64,000 nt of DNA from Craterostigma plantagineum (lineage: Eukaryota; Streptophyta; Magnoliopsida; Lamiales; Linderniaceae), in contig JAPQWV010001413.1 of NCBI GenBank assembly GCA_027422505.1, positions 25,523 through 89,522 on the forward strand. The letters are read 5' to 3'. Shown piece by piece: positions 49,388-60,152 of this stretch. A program made the position numbers and the translations under genes. Position 1 is the stretch's first letter. Each line of letters begins with the position of its first letter. The notes under the pieces are model-generated. The model had not been told where the DNA came from and made no database searches. It worked only from the letters and a program-made list of their open reading frames with translations.

Positions 49388-50056
49388 TGAAAACTTTAAC
49401 GTGATTTATTTACTCGAATTGTTGGAATTGAGATGCTAACCAAATTATTGGAATTTTGTCTTAATACATTCGATGATGATGTTGATTGCAATATTGCTCT
49501 GTTTTTGACCTTTAAATGAGGGAAACTGTAGTTTCCGATGATCGTATAGAGCTTTTTTTTTTTCCTAATAACGCGAAAGCGATGTTTGACTTTGACTAAG
49601 TATCAGACTATCAGTGGATGATTTGATTATTCACGGGCTTTACCTCGACAAAATTCTCAATAATAAGATTATAAAAAGAAAAATACCATTTCTCTTTTTT
49701 TTTTTTTATAAAAAGAAGATTTTATTGATATTTCCTGTCCTTTTTTTTTTGGAAAAGATGATATTTCCTGTTTTAGGTATTTCATATCGACAGCTACTTC
49801 CACTAACAATTCCTAAATTTGGAGGCCTTTGATCTTAAATGCCGATTATTCATAATGGAGCATGAGTTATCTGCTCCATGAACGTGCGAACAAAAAAAAA
49901 AAAAAACTTATCATCTTATTAGTACACGTTGTAATAAGACAAATAAGAAAGTTTTCAACTTCTATTACGTAAGGTTAAGGTAGTATTAAGAGTAGTGGGA
50001 ATAATGTAGGTTAGCTGGAAAACCATTGACTTCAGCACTGCACTAGTAATCTATTA
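49388..50056. other. Intergenic region, nothing recognised
   Basis: AT-rich with several poly-T/poly-A runs. The short open frame at 49,614 has low-complexity Phe/Ile/Lys composition and is not credible. Confidence 0.5.
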
Positions 50057-50176
50057 TTGGTGCCAGTTGGTACTGTAAAAGAGTTCTCTTTCTCTTATTT
50101 CAAACCTTTAGTTATCTTTGTTTTGGTGTTGAGTCCTGGAAGCTTTCCCGTGCACCATAGCAGCAGCGAGTTGAAG

Positions 50177-51337
50177 ATGATTGACAGAAAAATCAGACTT
50201 ACAGAGTTGGCCTTAAGGTGTTTGATATGTTGCCTGGCAGTCGTTTCTGCTTCTCTCATAGGCACAGATTCTCAAGTTAGGGAGATCTTTACAATCAGGA
50301 AGAGGGCTAAGTTCACAGACATGAAAGCACTCGTGTAATAATAACATCTTCTTGAAGTTGAACCTGGGAGTTGAAGAATCTGTTCTGTTTTATGTTTTTC
50401 TTTGTTGCTTTTTTGATGAATCTTTAATGATTGATTGCTTCGCAGTTTCTTGGTAATAGCTAATGGGATAGCTGCTGCCTATTCGCTCGTTCAAGTAGTG
50501 AGGTGTGTGGTTAGTGTGATTAGAGGGAGTGTGCTTTTCAACAAGCCCTTGGCTTGGGTCATATTCTCTGGTGATCAGGTCAGTTTTTTTTATCCCTTCA
50601 CAGTTTGTTATTGGTCAGTTGGTAATAATACTTGTTCCTTGCTGGACAGTTTTCTTGATTTAGAAGATCATTACCACCTCCTTTTCCTTGTGTTTCCTTG
50701 GTTTATTATGCTGAACAAAGAATGGTCTTGACACATGCTATATAGATATCTCTTGTTGTATCATTTCATTACCATATGCATTTTCAAGAATCAATCTTCA
50801 AGTTTAGATTAGATTGACTTGGAGATCTTCAGGAATGCAATTAAAAGCCAATACATCCTAGGAAATTGATTATTGATCATCATTGTACACTTGCCCAGTT
50901 AATCTCAATGTTCTTGGCATGTCCAAGAATCAATCTCCTAGATTCAACCTCCTTCGAACAAATATAATCGTGGGATTGAGCAAACCATCTCAAAAGTCTC
51001 CTGCAATTAAGCCTTATTACGCACATTTCAAGAAAAGAATCGAATTCTTGCAATCTTGAAATTGCAGGTGATGGCTTACCTGACCTTAGCAGCAATCTCT
51101 GCCTCGGCACAATCAGCAGTGTTTTCCAAGTTGGGGCAGACTCAGCTTCAGTGGATGAAGGTCTGCGATCTGTACGGTAAATTCTGCAACCAAGTCGGCG
51201 AAGGCATTGCGAGCTCTGCTCTCGTCGGCATTTCCATGATCTTCCTCTCTGCTATTTCGGCCTTCAGTCTCTTTCGTCTCTACGGAGGAGATGACAATGG
51301 GAAGAATATTAATAGCGGTGGAAGATCAACGTGGTAA
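50177..51337 (+). CDS. CASP-like protein of subfamily 2, N-terminus uncertain
   Basis: Exons are 50177-50334, 50446-50578 and 51068-51337, about 186 aa from the Met at 50,177 (MIDRKIRLTELALRC). Conserved CASPL2 text includes LIGTDSQVREIF, AKFTDMKALVFLVIANGI, FNKPLAWVIFSGDQ, VMAYLTLAAISASAQSAVF, GQTQLQWMKVC and FCNQVGEGIASSALVG. These give the four membrane helices of the MARVEL-like CASP fold. CASP proteins organise plasma-membrane domains such as the Casparian strip; CASPL members have broader, less defined roles. Family members have ~20 more N-terminal residues of the type SYLGVGVSPGNVPV. Matching codons occur at about 50,110-50,160 (SYLCFGV, then SPGSFPV in another frame) but without an ATG. 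Either the start has been lost or errors are present. Confidence 0.82.
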
Positions 51338-51675
51338 TGCGTATCGCAACACAGTTTTTACCGATTTGATGTACCCAAAGTTTGTATGGTGTATGTGGAA
51401 TTAGCTGGTGATGTTGTTCTTTGTAATAGAGTAGTAAATGAAGATGATGTAAGAAAAAAGATGGGGTTGTTGCAAATGTTAATAGAGTAAGTCCCCAAAG
51501 GGAGCATTTTGCAATTTCCCGATTTAGAAGAAGCCAAAGCAAGCAAATTGTCAATAATAATTCGTGTCCAGACATTTTTGCTTATTGTGCCGCGCCAGAA
51601 AGAGAACTAAAGAAGACCATGAATAGCAGGAAAATAAGATAAGGCAAAAAAAAGGAACAATTATTACAAAAAAAA
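51338..51675. other. Short intergenic spacer
   Basis: The 3' flank of the CASPL gene and the promoter of NDHL. No further feature is seen; a poly-A run is close to the NDHL ATG. Confidence 0.5.
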
Positions 51676-52602
51676 ATGAGTTTATCTTTGAGCTTCCTCA
51701 ACAGGCCTTACACTACTACGCCTACTGTCTCATCATCGTCATCATTATCTCCAGGCAAGTTCTTCAAGAATCCTTCACATCAACAGTACCATAATTCAAG
51801 AAAGCAGTTTGTCTTTTAGAAAACAAAGAAAATTCCGAACTTCTCAGTTTTTTACCGAATTCTGACTGAACACAGTTGAACATGTCGATTGAATGGCAGG
51901 CGCATATAGTGCCCAATGCAGTCCAAGATTCCAAGATTAATAAGATTCTGGGCTTAACCGCTCAAATTGGAGGAGTTTTGGCTTCAGTCGTATGTTATAT
52001 TTTATTTTATTTATTTAGTCCATACTACTAGTTGATGAATATGGGACTATATGTATATATATATATGTATGTATAGGTTGCAGAACCAGCCATCGCTGTG
52101 ACTGGTGTGAACGATGAAGAAGATCTTATATGGGTTGTAATTCAACTGGGAATCACTGCTTTCTTTTACTTCCTCGTTGCCCCAGTGAGTCATCAGAACT
52201 CTTTATATTCGTGATTTGTCTTAGCTTAGATATCGTTAAAAATCTGTTGTTATTTTTGCTGCAGCCCATTATCATGAACTGGCTAAGGAGAAGATGGTAC
52301 AAGAGGAATTTGCTGGAGATGTATTTTCAGTTCATGTTTGTTTTCATGTTCTATCCAGGGTAATAATTATTTTAACACATTATTATGTTGTCTGAATAGA
52401 TTATGAATTCATAGCCTTGATAAGATGATCCTCTTTTCTTGTCACACACAGAATTCTTGTTTGGGCACCATTTCTCAACTTCAGAAAGTTTCCTAGAGAT
52501 CCACTGATGAAGTACCCATGGGACACACCTGAAGATCCTTCCAAGATTAAAGGTGGAGCCTTGAAGTTTCCCTGGGCGAAAATTGAAGACTATGAAGTAT
52601 GA
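51676..52602 (+). CDS. NDHL: NdhL (CRR23), chloroplast NDH complex subunit L, intact
   Basis: Exons are 51676-51810, 51900-51989, 52077-52184, 52265-52359 and 52452-52602. All join in phase to 192 aa, the length of Arabidopsis CRR23. Exon 1 is a Ser/Thr-rich plastid transit peptide. The mature part has ILGLTAQIGGVLASV, AIAVTGVN, a membrane helix (LGITAFFYFLVAPPIIMNW), LRRRWYKRNLLEMYFQFMFV, FYPG-ILVWAPFLNFRKFPRD and YPWDTPEDPSKIKGG. NdhL is a membrane subunit of the thylakoid NDH-photosystem I supercomplex in cyclic electron flow. The first intron has a weak donor (TTTGTCTTT) and is the least certain join. The gene reads cleanly from start to stop. Confidence 0.9.
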
Positions 52603-53280
52603 AACACTACTCGATTCTTCATCAAAAGTCATCTTTATATATTTATTATATGTATACAATGAACGGCAGCAACTGCCAAAAAAAAATCGATACGTTCGGG
52701 GACTTTTGTACGAGTTCTTCGTTCTCAAATAGTTGAAGAAAAAACTGATGCAGCCTCAATTATTCAACCCATTGCAACTTCATTCGTGTGATAACTCAGA
52801 GCTAGAGGTTGTAAGAACACTGAAGTTTAATATGTATGAACACTAAAGTTTGGTTCATATGTTTATATTAGGGAGGTTTTAAATTAGTAACTTTTATATA
52901 AAACAGATTAATGGGTATAAAATAAAATGTTTGGTTAGTAGGTTAAAATAAACACATGCGAGGGTGTGTTTATTTAAACCGGCTGGCATGAGTTTAAAGT
53001 AGGATTATATAAACACATGGATTATGTATACATATGAACAAAATAATTTGAATATGTGTTAAACCCACCTTTAAAATAGCAAAACACCTTAAACAAACAA
53101 GCCAAGACACTGAAGTTTAATATGTAGGCCCAATTATAAATGGGCCTTAGGCCCATATGAGGTACAAAAGATTAGCCGCCAACAATATAAAAATCTTACA
53201 ACCGTCATCATCTTCTTCAACGCCACCCATTTAAGATCACGTTTCATTTCTGTTGCTAAGCTCGATTTCAGAGCAAAAAG
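52603..53280. other. Intergenic spacer, nothing recognised
   Basis: AT-rich DNA with a short repeated phrase (ACTGAAGTTTAATATGTA) at about 52,820 and 53,107. No gene found. Confidence 0.5.
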
Positions 53281-53820
53281 ATGAGCACAATGTTGAGCTT
53301 TAGACCTCATCATCGCCCAATACTATCTCATACAATTCCCACCACCTCTACAAAAATCCCACTAATAATAGGATTCAATTCCAACCCAAGCCAAATCCTA
53401 GAAACAGAGCAAAGAACTCAGTAAAACTCCAGCTAGAATCTCTCAGAGAGTCCCTCAAACCTCTAAATAATGCAGTTCCCTCGAAAGAAGGCTCGAGGTT
53501 CGTGATCATAGGCGCCGTAACTCTTAGCCTAGCGCTGTTTCTGATGGGATTCGACGATCATCACAGCAAAGCTTTCGCCTTGGGCCTGAGGGACCATTGT
53601 TGGAGGAATTCTGGGACAATATGAGGAGGTACGCTTTGTACGTGCTGACGGTGAGCACTGGCGCTCTATACACTCTTTTGCTGCCCATAGTTGAGCTTCT
53701 GAAGAATCCCATATCGGCGATTCTGATCTTGGTGATCATCGGCGGTGGGTTCTTTATTGTATCGCAGATTGTGTCGGCTATGGTGGGTTGTCTGATTTCT
53801 CTTATGATTACAGTTACTAG
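53281..53820 (+). CDS. Small plastid-targeted membrane protein of unknown function, copy A
   Basis: It starts MSTMLSFRPHHRPILSHTIP, a transit-peptide-like leader, followed by LESLRESLKPLNNAVPSKEG and a first helix with FVIIGAVTLSLALFLMGFDD. Then comes PEGPLLEEFWDNMRRYALY and two more hydrophobic stretches (TGALYTLLLPIVELL and ISAILILVII through IVSQIVSAMVG), ending YDYSY. I recognise it as a plant protein family with conserved C-terminal YDYGY-like end but cannot name a function. Frame changes: after SQILETEQRTQ near 53,400; near 53,582 (GGGCCTG where copy B has GGGGCCTG); and near 53,790 before LSDFSYDYSY. A second copy lies at 62,711-63,159 and lacks the 53,582 lesion. Single exon, ~180 aa. 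Confidence 0.6.
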
Positions 53821-56800
53821 GACGGATTTCGGACGAGTGTATGTTTATCGCGTTTTGCTAATGTAATGTAAAAGAATGGATTATTCCACCATTTCTGTTG
53901 TTTGTTTTCATGAGGAACCAACCATAAAGAATCCTAAATGACCCATATCGCGGATGTGCACGATGATGATTTCTTTCAATACTACTAATGAAAACAACAG
54001 TGCAAAATCTGTTAAAAGGCATCTTTCTAGACTGTAATAAGTGACGTGCTCTCTGTTTTCTGGTGGGTTTTTCCTGATTCTGATGCTGCAAAAAAAGTTA
54101 GGTAAGAAACCGAAAGGTAATGATGATCGTCTGTTCCAGCGAACTCTTGTTAATTCAGTTCTTTGGATAGCTCAAAGAGGAAATAAATTGGTTTTAAAAT
54201 GGAAAGAAAAACACCATAGAAGAAGCCAAAAAGCAAGCTTTGCTGTCTGATTTGAGGCCACAATTCTTCATGCCTGAAGAAGCATGGGGCTCAACTTTTC
54301 CTGACCAAGAAAATAAATGGAAGCAGAATTAAAAGGAAAAGGATGTTGATAAAATCAATCATCTTTTATGGCTTTGTAGCTTTGGTCTCCCACACAGATA
54401 GATAGTGCACTACTAATTTATCAACCATGGAAGCTCTGAAAGCTTCTTCTTTCCCAACATTCCACCACCACCCACTGATACAATCAAGAAACCTCCATAA
54501 ATCAACCACAGCTCAGCTACCCAATTTCCATTTCCCAGCGAGAAAGCAAAACCGAATCAAGAAACCAAAATTTCAAGACTTACACAGCAGTTTATCCGAG
54601 GAGTACCACCGATGAGGCCCCAAACGAAGAAACCGAAACTGAGATCGAAGCGAGCGATGAGAAATTCGATTGGTTCTCGAATTGGTACCCAGTGGTACCG
54701 ATATGCGACCTAGACAAGAGAAGGCCGCACGGCAAGAAAGTGATGGGTTTGGACATAGTGATTTGGTGGGACAGGAACGTGAATGAATGGAAGGTGTTCG
54801 ACGATAAGTGCCCTCATCGTTTAGCTCCTTGTCTGATGGTAGAATCGATCAGTGGGGAAGATTGCAGTGCGTTTACCACGGCTGGTGCTTCGACGGCGCC
54901 GGCGACTGTAAGCTGATCCCTCAAGCACCGCGCGATGGCCCTGAGGTACAAATACTTAGCTACTTTTGTTTTATCTTTGATGAACTGCCGAGGTGATGTT
55001 GGCTTTTGTGAATACTTGAGTTTTCGGAGATTGCCATAACCATAACATATAGAATCCCCGAATCGAAATATAACGAGCTATTGTCTTATTTTTTTGCTAC
55101 AGATTCACACTTCGAAGAGAGCTTGTGTAGCAGTTTATCCTTCCTGCGTGCAAAATGGGATTCTTTGGTTCTGGCCAAACTCTGATCCATCATATGCAGA
55201 CATTCTCTCGAAGAAAAAGCCTCATTACATCCCTGAACTCGACGATCCATCCTTCACAGATTTAATGATATGCAGAGACATACCGTATGGGTAAGAACTA
55301 CCACTATAGTTGCAGAGCTTGAAACGTGAAAAAGAAAAAGTTTGATGGCGAACTGTAATAGTTGATGTGTATCAGAATGTTGACGTTGTGATATCTTCGC
55401 TTTTTTGGTATATTTTTTTCTGAAGGTATGAAGTTCTGACTGAAAATCTCATGGACCCTGCTCATGTTCCATATGCACATTACGGCATAATGAGGATGGG
55501 AAAAGTGCCAGAAAGATGAGTAAAATCTATTCAAGATTCCATTTTTTCGTTACCTTTTTCTCTTCTTCTGTTGTGTCGAAATTTGCTGGCTAACGAGCGA
55601 TACTTACTACACTATGAAGGCAGATCGCGAAGGAGGAAGGCCGCTAGAAATAAGCGTTCAGAAAATAGACGTAAATGGTTTCACTGCCAAGCAAGTCTTC
55701 GGCGAAAACTATTTCATAGCACCTTGTCTGTATTATGGCTACTTCACTCCAGGAAGGATTCAGACCAATCAGTCAACTACTACGTCAGATAATAATGGGG
55801 CCAAGAAAGTATGTAAATCAAGTAGCTGTGATGATGATAGTTTTTCCAAGACAGTTGACAAAACTATTTTTCTCGTTCTTTATTTCGCGATTGTTGTCCT
55901 TTCTCTCATTTTCAGGAAGTCGTATCACCGCCCGTCCCAAATCAGAAGAAAGCAATGCTGATATTCTATTGCGTCCCAGTGAGTCCTGGAAATAGCAGAT
56001 TAATATTCGCCTCTCCAAGAAACTTCGCCGTCATGATAGAGCGAATCTTACCTCGTTGGATATTTCACATTGGCCAAAACCTAATCCTCGATTCAGATTT
56101 GTACCTTCTCCACGTCGAGGTCTGAGTCTATATATCTATCTATCGTTTCTCTTCATCACTTATTTCGAATAGATAGAGTGAGATGCAATGCAACATCATA
56201 TCATAGGAACGCAAAATAGCAGAAGCTGGCTCGGCGAATTGGCACAAATCTTGCTTCGTGCCCACAAAGTCAGACGCCCTCGTCGTGGCCTTTCGAAGGT
56301 GGCTGAACAAGTTTGGAGGCACTAAAGTCGATTGGGGAACTTCGAATTTCACCGAATTATTACCACCAACTCCTCCTAGAGAACAGCTCCTTGACAGGTA
56401 ACTAACTAACTAATCATGATTTCTCAGTCCTTAACATCATCGTATATCAGTTTGCGTTTTGGGTTGAACCTCAGATTTGTTTCAGAACAGAACCCTAAGC
56501 TTAACAGGCCCTTTTCATCATCTTATTCAACACAGTAAGTAACCTTTAGACAAAATGACGTTCTTTGGTTCGCCTGCAGGTATTGGTCGCATACAGTGCA
56601 ATGTAGCAGCTGCAGCAAAGCCTACAAATATCTGAACTCACTCGAAATAGCATTGCAAGTGATCTCCGTTGCTTCGATCGCATTAGTCGCAGCTGCCAAG
56701 AGTGGAATTTTGTCCATTGCTGCGAAATATACGATCGTTTCCATGGCTGTTCTTTGCTTCGCTGCTTCAAGATGGCTTTCCACTTCGTCTACAAGACCTT

Positions 56801-56988
56801 TCGTTACCACGATTACGACCATGCTTTTCGATGATTCTCATCACTAAATCGATGTAAGAATGATTATAACGTCGATGTAATAACATATCAGCTCAGCACT
56901 ACAACTAGAGTACAGTCCCCAAACTTAAAAAGCAAAGTATATACATAAATAAAAACCCTAATTTTTGGTTTATTCAATATCGATCGAT
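53372..56988 (+). repeat. Source locus (copy A) of a circularly permuted duplication
   Basis: This segment holds the small membrane-protein gene followed by the Rieske gene. Its right part (54,039-56,988) aligns with 59,786-62,713. Its left part (53,372-53,979) aligns with 62,711-63,318, that is, downstream rather than upstream. About 59 bp (53,980-54,038) are absent from copy B. Confidence 0.85.
54427..56847 (+). pseudogene. PTC52: PTC52-like Rieske oxygenase, copy A, several lesions
   Basis: Exons are 54427-54945, 55103-55290, 55426-~55519, 55620-55808, 55916-56119, 56207-56397 and 56580-56847, about 550 aa. A plastid transit peptide is followed by WYPVVPICDLDKRRPHGKKV and the Rieske [2Fe-2S] motifs CPHRLAP and [10 protein letters not shown]. 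Next are mononuclear-iron residues in [33 protein letters not shown], and the C-terminal CSSCSKAYK CxxC motif before two helices. This is the layout of PTC52/ACD1-like inner-envelope or thylakoid oxygenases, relatives of pheophorbide a oxygenase. In some Lamiales the same subfamily supplies flavone 8-hydroxylases (general knowledge; substrate unknown here). Lesions: shifts near 54,578, 54,829 and 56,775, and an in-frame TGA just before the exon 3 donor (55,517-55,519). Iron ligands are all kept, unlike copy B. Confidence 0.82.
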
Positions 56989-56991
56989 ATA

Positions 56992-57761
56992 TCATCCACA
57001 CGCCACAACAGAAGACACGGACATGGAGTACGGAAAAGTGTCGCCACTATTCTTCGGAAGATATTAGGGTTTATCGTCCGGGCATAACTGAAACGAGATG
57101 GCTTCGCCGGCGTTGAGGGGCCCGCCGTCGTTCACAAGGCAGTCGTCGTACGCAATTCTTCGGAAGATATTAGGGTTTATCGTCCGGGCATAACTGAACC
57201 AGACGCAGGCCAGTGTGTATGTCGGAGGGACAGGTGGGCGAGGTGTAAGTAGGGATTCCGTCGGGTAAGGGCGAGGTGGGCACTTGGAATACGAGGATGT
57301 CTTCCTTGGTGCACGGAGCTTGTTGCGAGGAGTCGTCGCCGATTCGCTTGGTGGTGGTGGTGGTTGTGGCAGCGGTGGCGTTGTTACCGTGATTATTGCC
57401 TGTGATTCTTGTTGTAAGAATGTTATTAAGAGAGAGAGTTTAATGATAAGATGGGATTATAACGATGCGAGGAAGATGTAATGAGTGACAGTACGTAATT
57501 TGAGTAATTAAGGCTTACTAATGATCATGCTTGAAGTCGAAAGGCTTGAGGGTCTTCTCTTGGGAAGGGTATATCATTAACAGCTGCATGAGATGATGGT
57601 TCCAATGCGGCAGTTTGGGGACAATTAATACTAACAACTGCATCATAATCGACAGTCTTAAGTAGGCTTGCATTTTCATGGAAAATATAAGGGAAGGAAA
57701 AGCAAAATAATAATATAATTAGAAAAAGCAGCACCGTAGCATAAGAAAGAAGGCGAAACAT
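56992..57761 (-). pseudogene. TPD1: TPD1-like (tapetum determinant) secreted protein, broken
   Basis: Exon 1 (57761-57519) starts MFRLLSYATVLLFLIILLF, a signal-anchor/signal peptide. It meets a TGA (57,525-57,527) shortly before a GTAAGC donor. Exon 2 (57407-56992) has [70 protein letters not shown] and the end FPYSMSVSSVVACG. These are TPD1 family hallmarks; TPD1 is the secreted ligand of the EMS1 receptor kinase that specifies the anther tapetum. The middle Cys cluster between SYTxxxxxxC and the WFS motif is shortened. A 44-bp stretch is duplicated within exon 2 and sits between SFQ and the C-terminal segment, breaking the frame. The stop codon is 4 bp from the edge of duplicated block A. 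Not functional as written. Confidence 0.7.
57049..57198. repeat. 44-bp direct duplication inside the TPD1-like exon
   Basis: Identical 44-bp sequences occupy 57,049-57,092 and 57,155-57,198 (starting ATTCTTCGGAAGATATTAGG). In coding orientation each copy is preceded by TTCAG, so the extra copy could have arisen by template switching at this microhomology. Confidence 0.85.
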
Positions 57762-57856
57762 GCTGACTTTTTGTATCATATCATGGAGGGTGATGTAGTA
57801 TATTAGTACTGCTACTGTGCTGGGACCTAATTTATAAGAGCCACGTTCAAGATATT

Positions 57857-59290
57857 TGTTGGTGTGCAAACAATCAAGTCCCACACCGATTAAGAAAAGA
57901 AAATTGAGTGGCTTATAAGTCCCTCTATTGCAATCGATTTAGAGAGGAACCCCACAAGTTTATACGGGCCTTGGTTTGGGCTGGAATTGGGTCTGAAAAA
58001 ATCCCCACAATTATAATTTCGTATCATTGAGAAGAGATATAGTCGCCCTATATATAGACGAGATTAATTCTAGAAGGTTCCTACTTCGTCACCGAAACGG
58101 TTTGGAACTGCTCTTCAAGAAACAACAAGCGTTCACGGCCTCTTACTTGCTTTCACGGTCGTGAAGAAATCGAACGAGTTTCGTGCGCATCAGCTCTCTT
58201 CGCAGGCGGCCTTCACGGCCTCGGACAGCAAGCTTCATGGCCGTGAAACTTGCAGGTTGGCCTACCTTACCTCAGCCGCGAGTCGCGGCTGCTTGCAGTG
58301 ACCTTCACGGCCGCGACAAACTTGTCACGGCCAGCTGCTCCAGTTGTCACCGCTGCGACGGCAATGGTGCGGCCGCGACGCCTCCTGCGCATGTCGACGA
58401 GCCCGGCTGCAAGCTCGTTTCGATGCTCATTTGTTCCGATTTCGTCCCCGATCGATTCCCAACGTTAATTCCCAAATTTTAGGTCACAATTCCTAACAAT
58501 CTCCACCTTGAACCAAGAACTCCACTTTAATTACAAGCGTTCTTCATCAATCAAGGCCAACGATTGCCCTCTCCGACTTATCACGTCGACGACCCCTAAA
58601 TTCCACTCGAACCTTGAACCTCCGCTCCTTAAGTCGACCTTTACTCGTACCGCCCTCATTGCAGGCCTTCGAACACTTTATTAACAAGACTGATAAAACA
58701 AGAAGGCTTAGGCAAATGCATACCTTCTTCACAATCGAAAATTGCTCCGTTTGGCTTATCGAAATCCCAGCTTCATGGCGCTTCACCTCGAGCCACTTAC
58801 AGCTGTCGAACGGCTTCTTTAGAGACCCCTTTGTCGGCCCGTGGGTCTGAGCTTCCATGGAGGGCTCGTTTTCATCGCTATCGAAGCCTCTCCACCTCAA
58901 GCTATCCTCGCTATCGCTTAGGAAAACATCAGAATTCGCCCGAGCTTCTCTTGAGTCGTTCTCCACCTCTAGACAATGGTTTCCATCGCGCCTTAGCTTG
59001 TCGTGAAGCCCTATACGTGCCCTTGAAGTTCCCAGCCCGCGTTTCTTCAAAGCATGCCCTTCAAGCACGTAAATTCCAGTCTTCTTGAACCCTTGCATGA
59101 CCGCTCGCCACCCTTCAAGTACATTGATGTGCTTTGCCCCAATCTTGGTTGTGTAGCCTTAATCGTCTAGCACGCCAACTGATCAAGTTCCTCTTCAACG
59201 CCTGGACATATCTCACATCTGCAAGAACTCGAATACCTCATCCATCAAGCTTCAACCGCACCTTTCCAGTCCCATACGCCTTGCATATGC
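57857..59290 (-). mobile_element. 3' half of a Ty1/Copia retrotransposon with one LTR
   Basis: On the minus strand, a pol fragment (59,290-58,520) carries GKVRLKLDG, LADVRYVQALKRNLIS and MQGFKKTGIYVLEGHALKK. This is the end of protease and the GAG-pre-integrase segment of plant Copia elements, with stops and shifts. Integrase, reverse transcriptase and RNase H are missing. Then follows a polypurine tract AAGGTGGAGAT (58,510-58,500), directly next to an LTR that begins TGTTAGGAATTGTGACC (58,498) and ends CACCAACA (57,857), about 642 bp. The element is internally deleted and lacks its 5' end, which is fused to the HMA gene fragment near 59,290. The LTR contains repeated CACGGCC motifs. Confidence 0.7.
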
Positions 59291-59785
59291 TATCGTCGCA
59301 CCGCGGCGCCGGCGGCGGAACTCCATAACTGTAGTAACAAGGAACTCCACCGTACCCTTCGTAGCACTCTGTGCGGCAGTCCTCGCCGGAATATGCAGTG
59401 GCGAGCGTGGATCGACGGGCACCGGCTGGGGATTACAGGCGGCAGAGGAGTCGGAGCCGCCGGAATGGGCTCAGGTACCTTGGGCAGGTCGGGTTTCGGA
59501 GCTTCCTTGGGTTTGGGCTCTACGGGCTTCTCGGGCTCCTTGGGCTTAGGCTTTTTGGGCTCTTTGGCTTTTCGGGCTCTTTCGGCTTCTCGGCTTTTGG
59601 GCGGGTCGGGTTTTTTGGGCTCCTTGATTCGATGCTCTTGATTGCTCCACAGGCCACAGCCTTTGCAGCATATCTTGTCTCCAACTTTTTCAGGATTGCA
59701 ACATATTACTGTAATTGTGACTGTATTTCCCTTCTCATCGTACACTTGGTCTCTAATTTCTCTTGTAAGAAAATCGGGCAAAAAA
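59290..59785 (-). pseudogene. HMA-domain, proline-rich (HIPP/Pi21-like) protein, truncated at both ends
   Basis: The retained exon starts after an AG (TTACAAG) with REIRDQVYDEKGNTVTI, VICCNPEKVGDKICCKGCG, the second half of a heavy-metal-associated domain. Then comes a long Lys/Pro/Glu repeat (KEPKKPKPKEPEKPVEPKPK). After a frame change near 59,420 follows a Cys/Tyr/Gly-rich tail (CRTECYEGYGG, CYYSYGVPPPAP). This is the architecture of the Pi21/HIPP-like plant family, whose members bind metals and can modulate defence. Exon 1, which would carry the metal-binding CxxC, is missing: duplicated block B begins at 59,786, right where that intron should be. The C-terminus is cut by the Copia fragment near 59,290. 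Confidence 0.7.
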
Positions 59786-60152
59786 AAGTGACGTGTTCTC
59801 TGTTTTCTGGTGGGTTTTCCTAATTCTTCGCTATGCTGCAAAAAAAGTTGGTGAGAAACCGAAAAAGGTAATGATCGTCAGTTTCAGCGAATTCTTGTTA
59901 GTTTAGTTCTTTGGATAGCTTAAAGAGGAACTAAATTGGTTTTAAAATGAAAAGAAAAAACAACATTTGAAGCCAAAAAGCAAGCTTTGCTGCCTGATTT
60001 GAGGCCACAATTCTTCTGCCTGAAGAAGCATGGGACCAAGAAAATAAATGGAAACAGATAAAGATGAAAAGGATCTTGATATCAATCATTTTTTATGGCT
60101 TTGTAGCTTTGATCTCCACACAGAGAGATAGTGCACTACTAATTTATCAACC

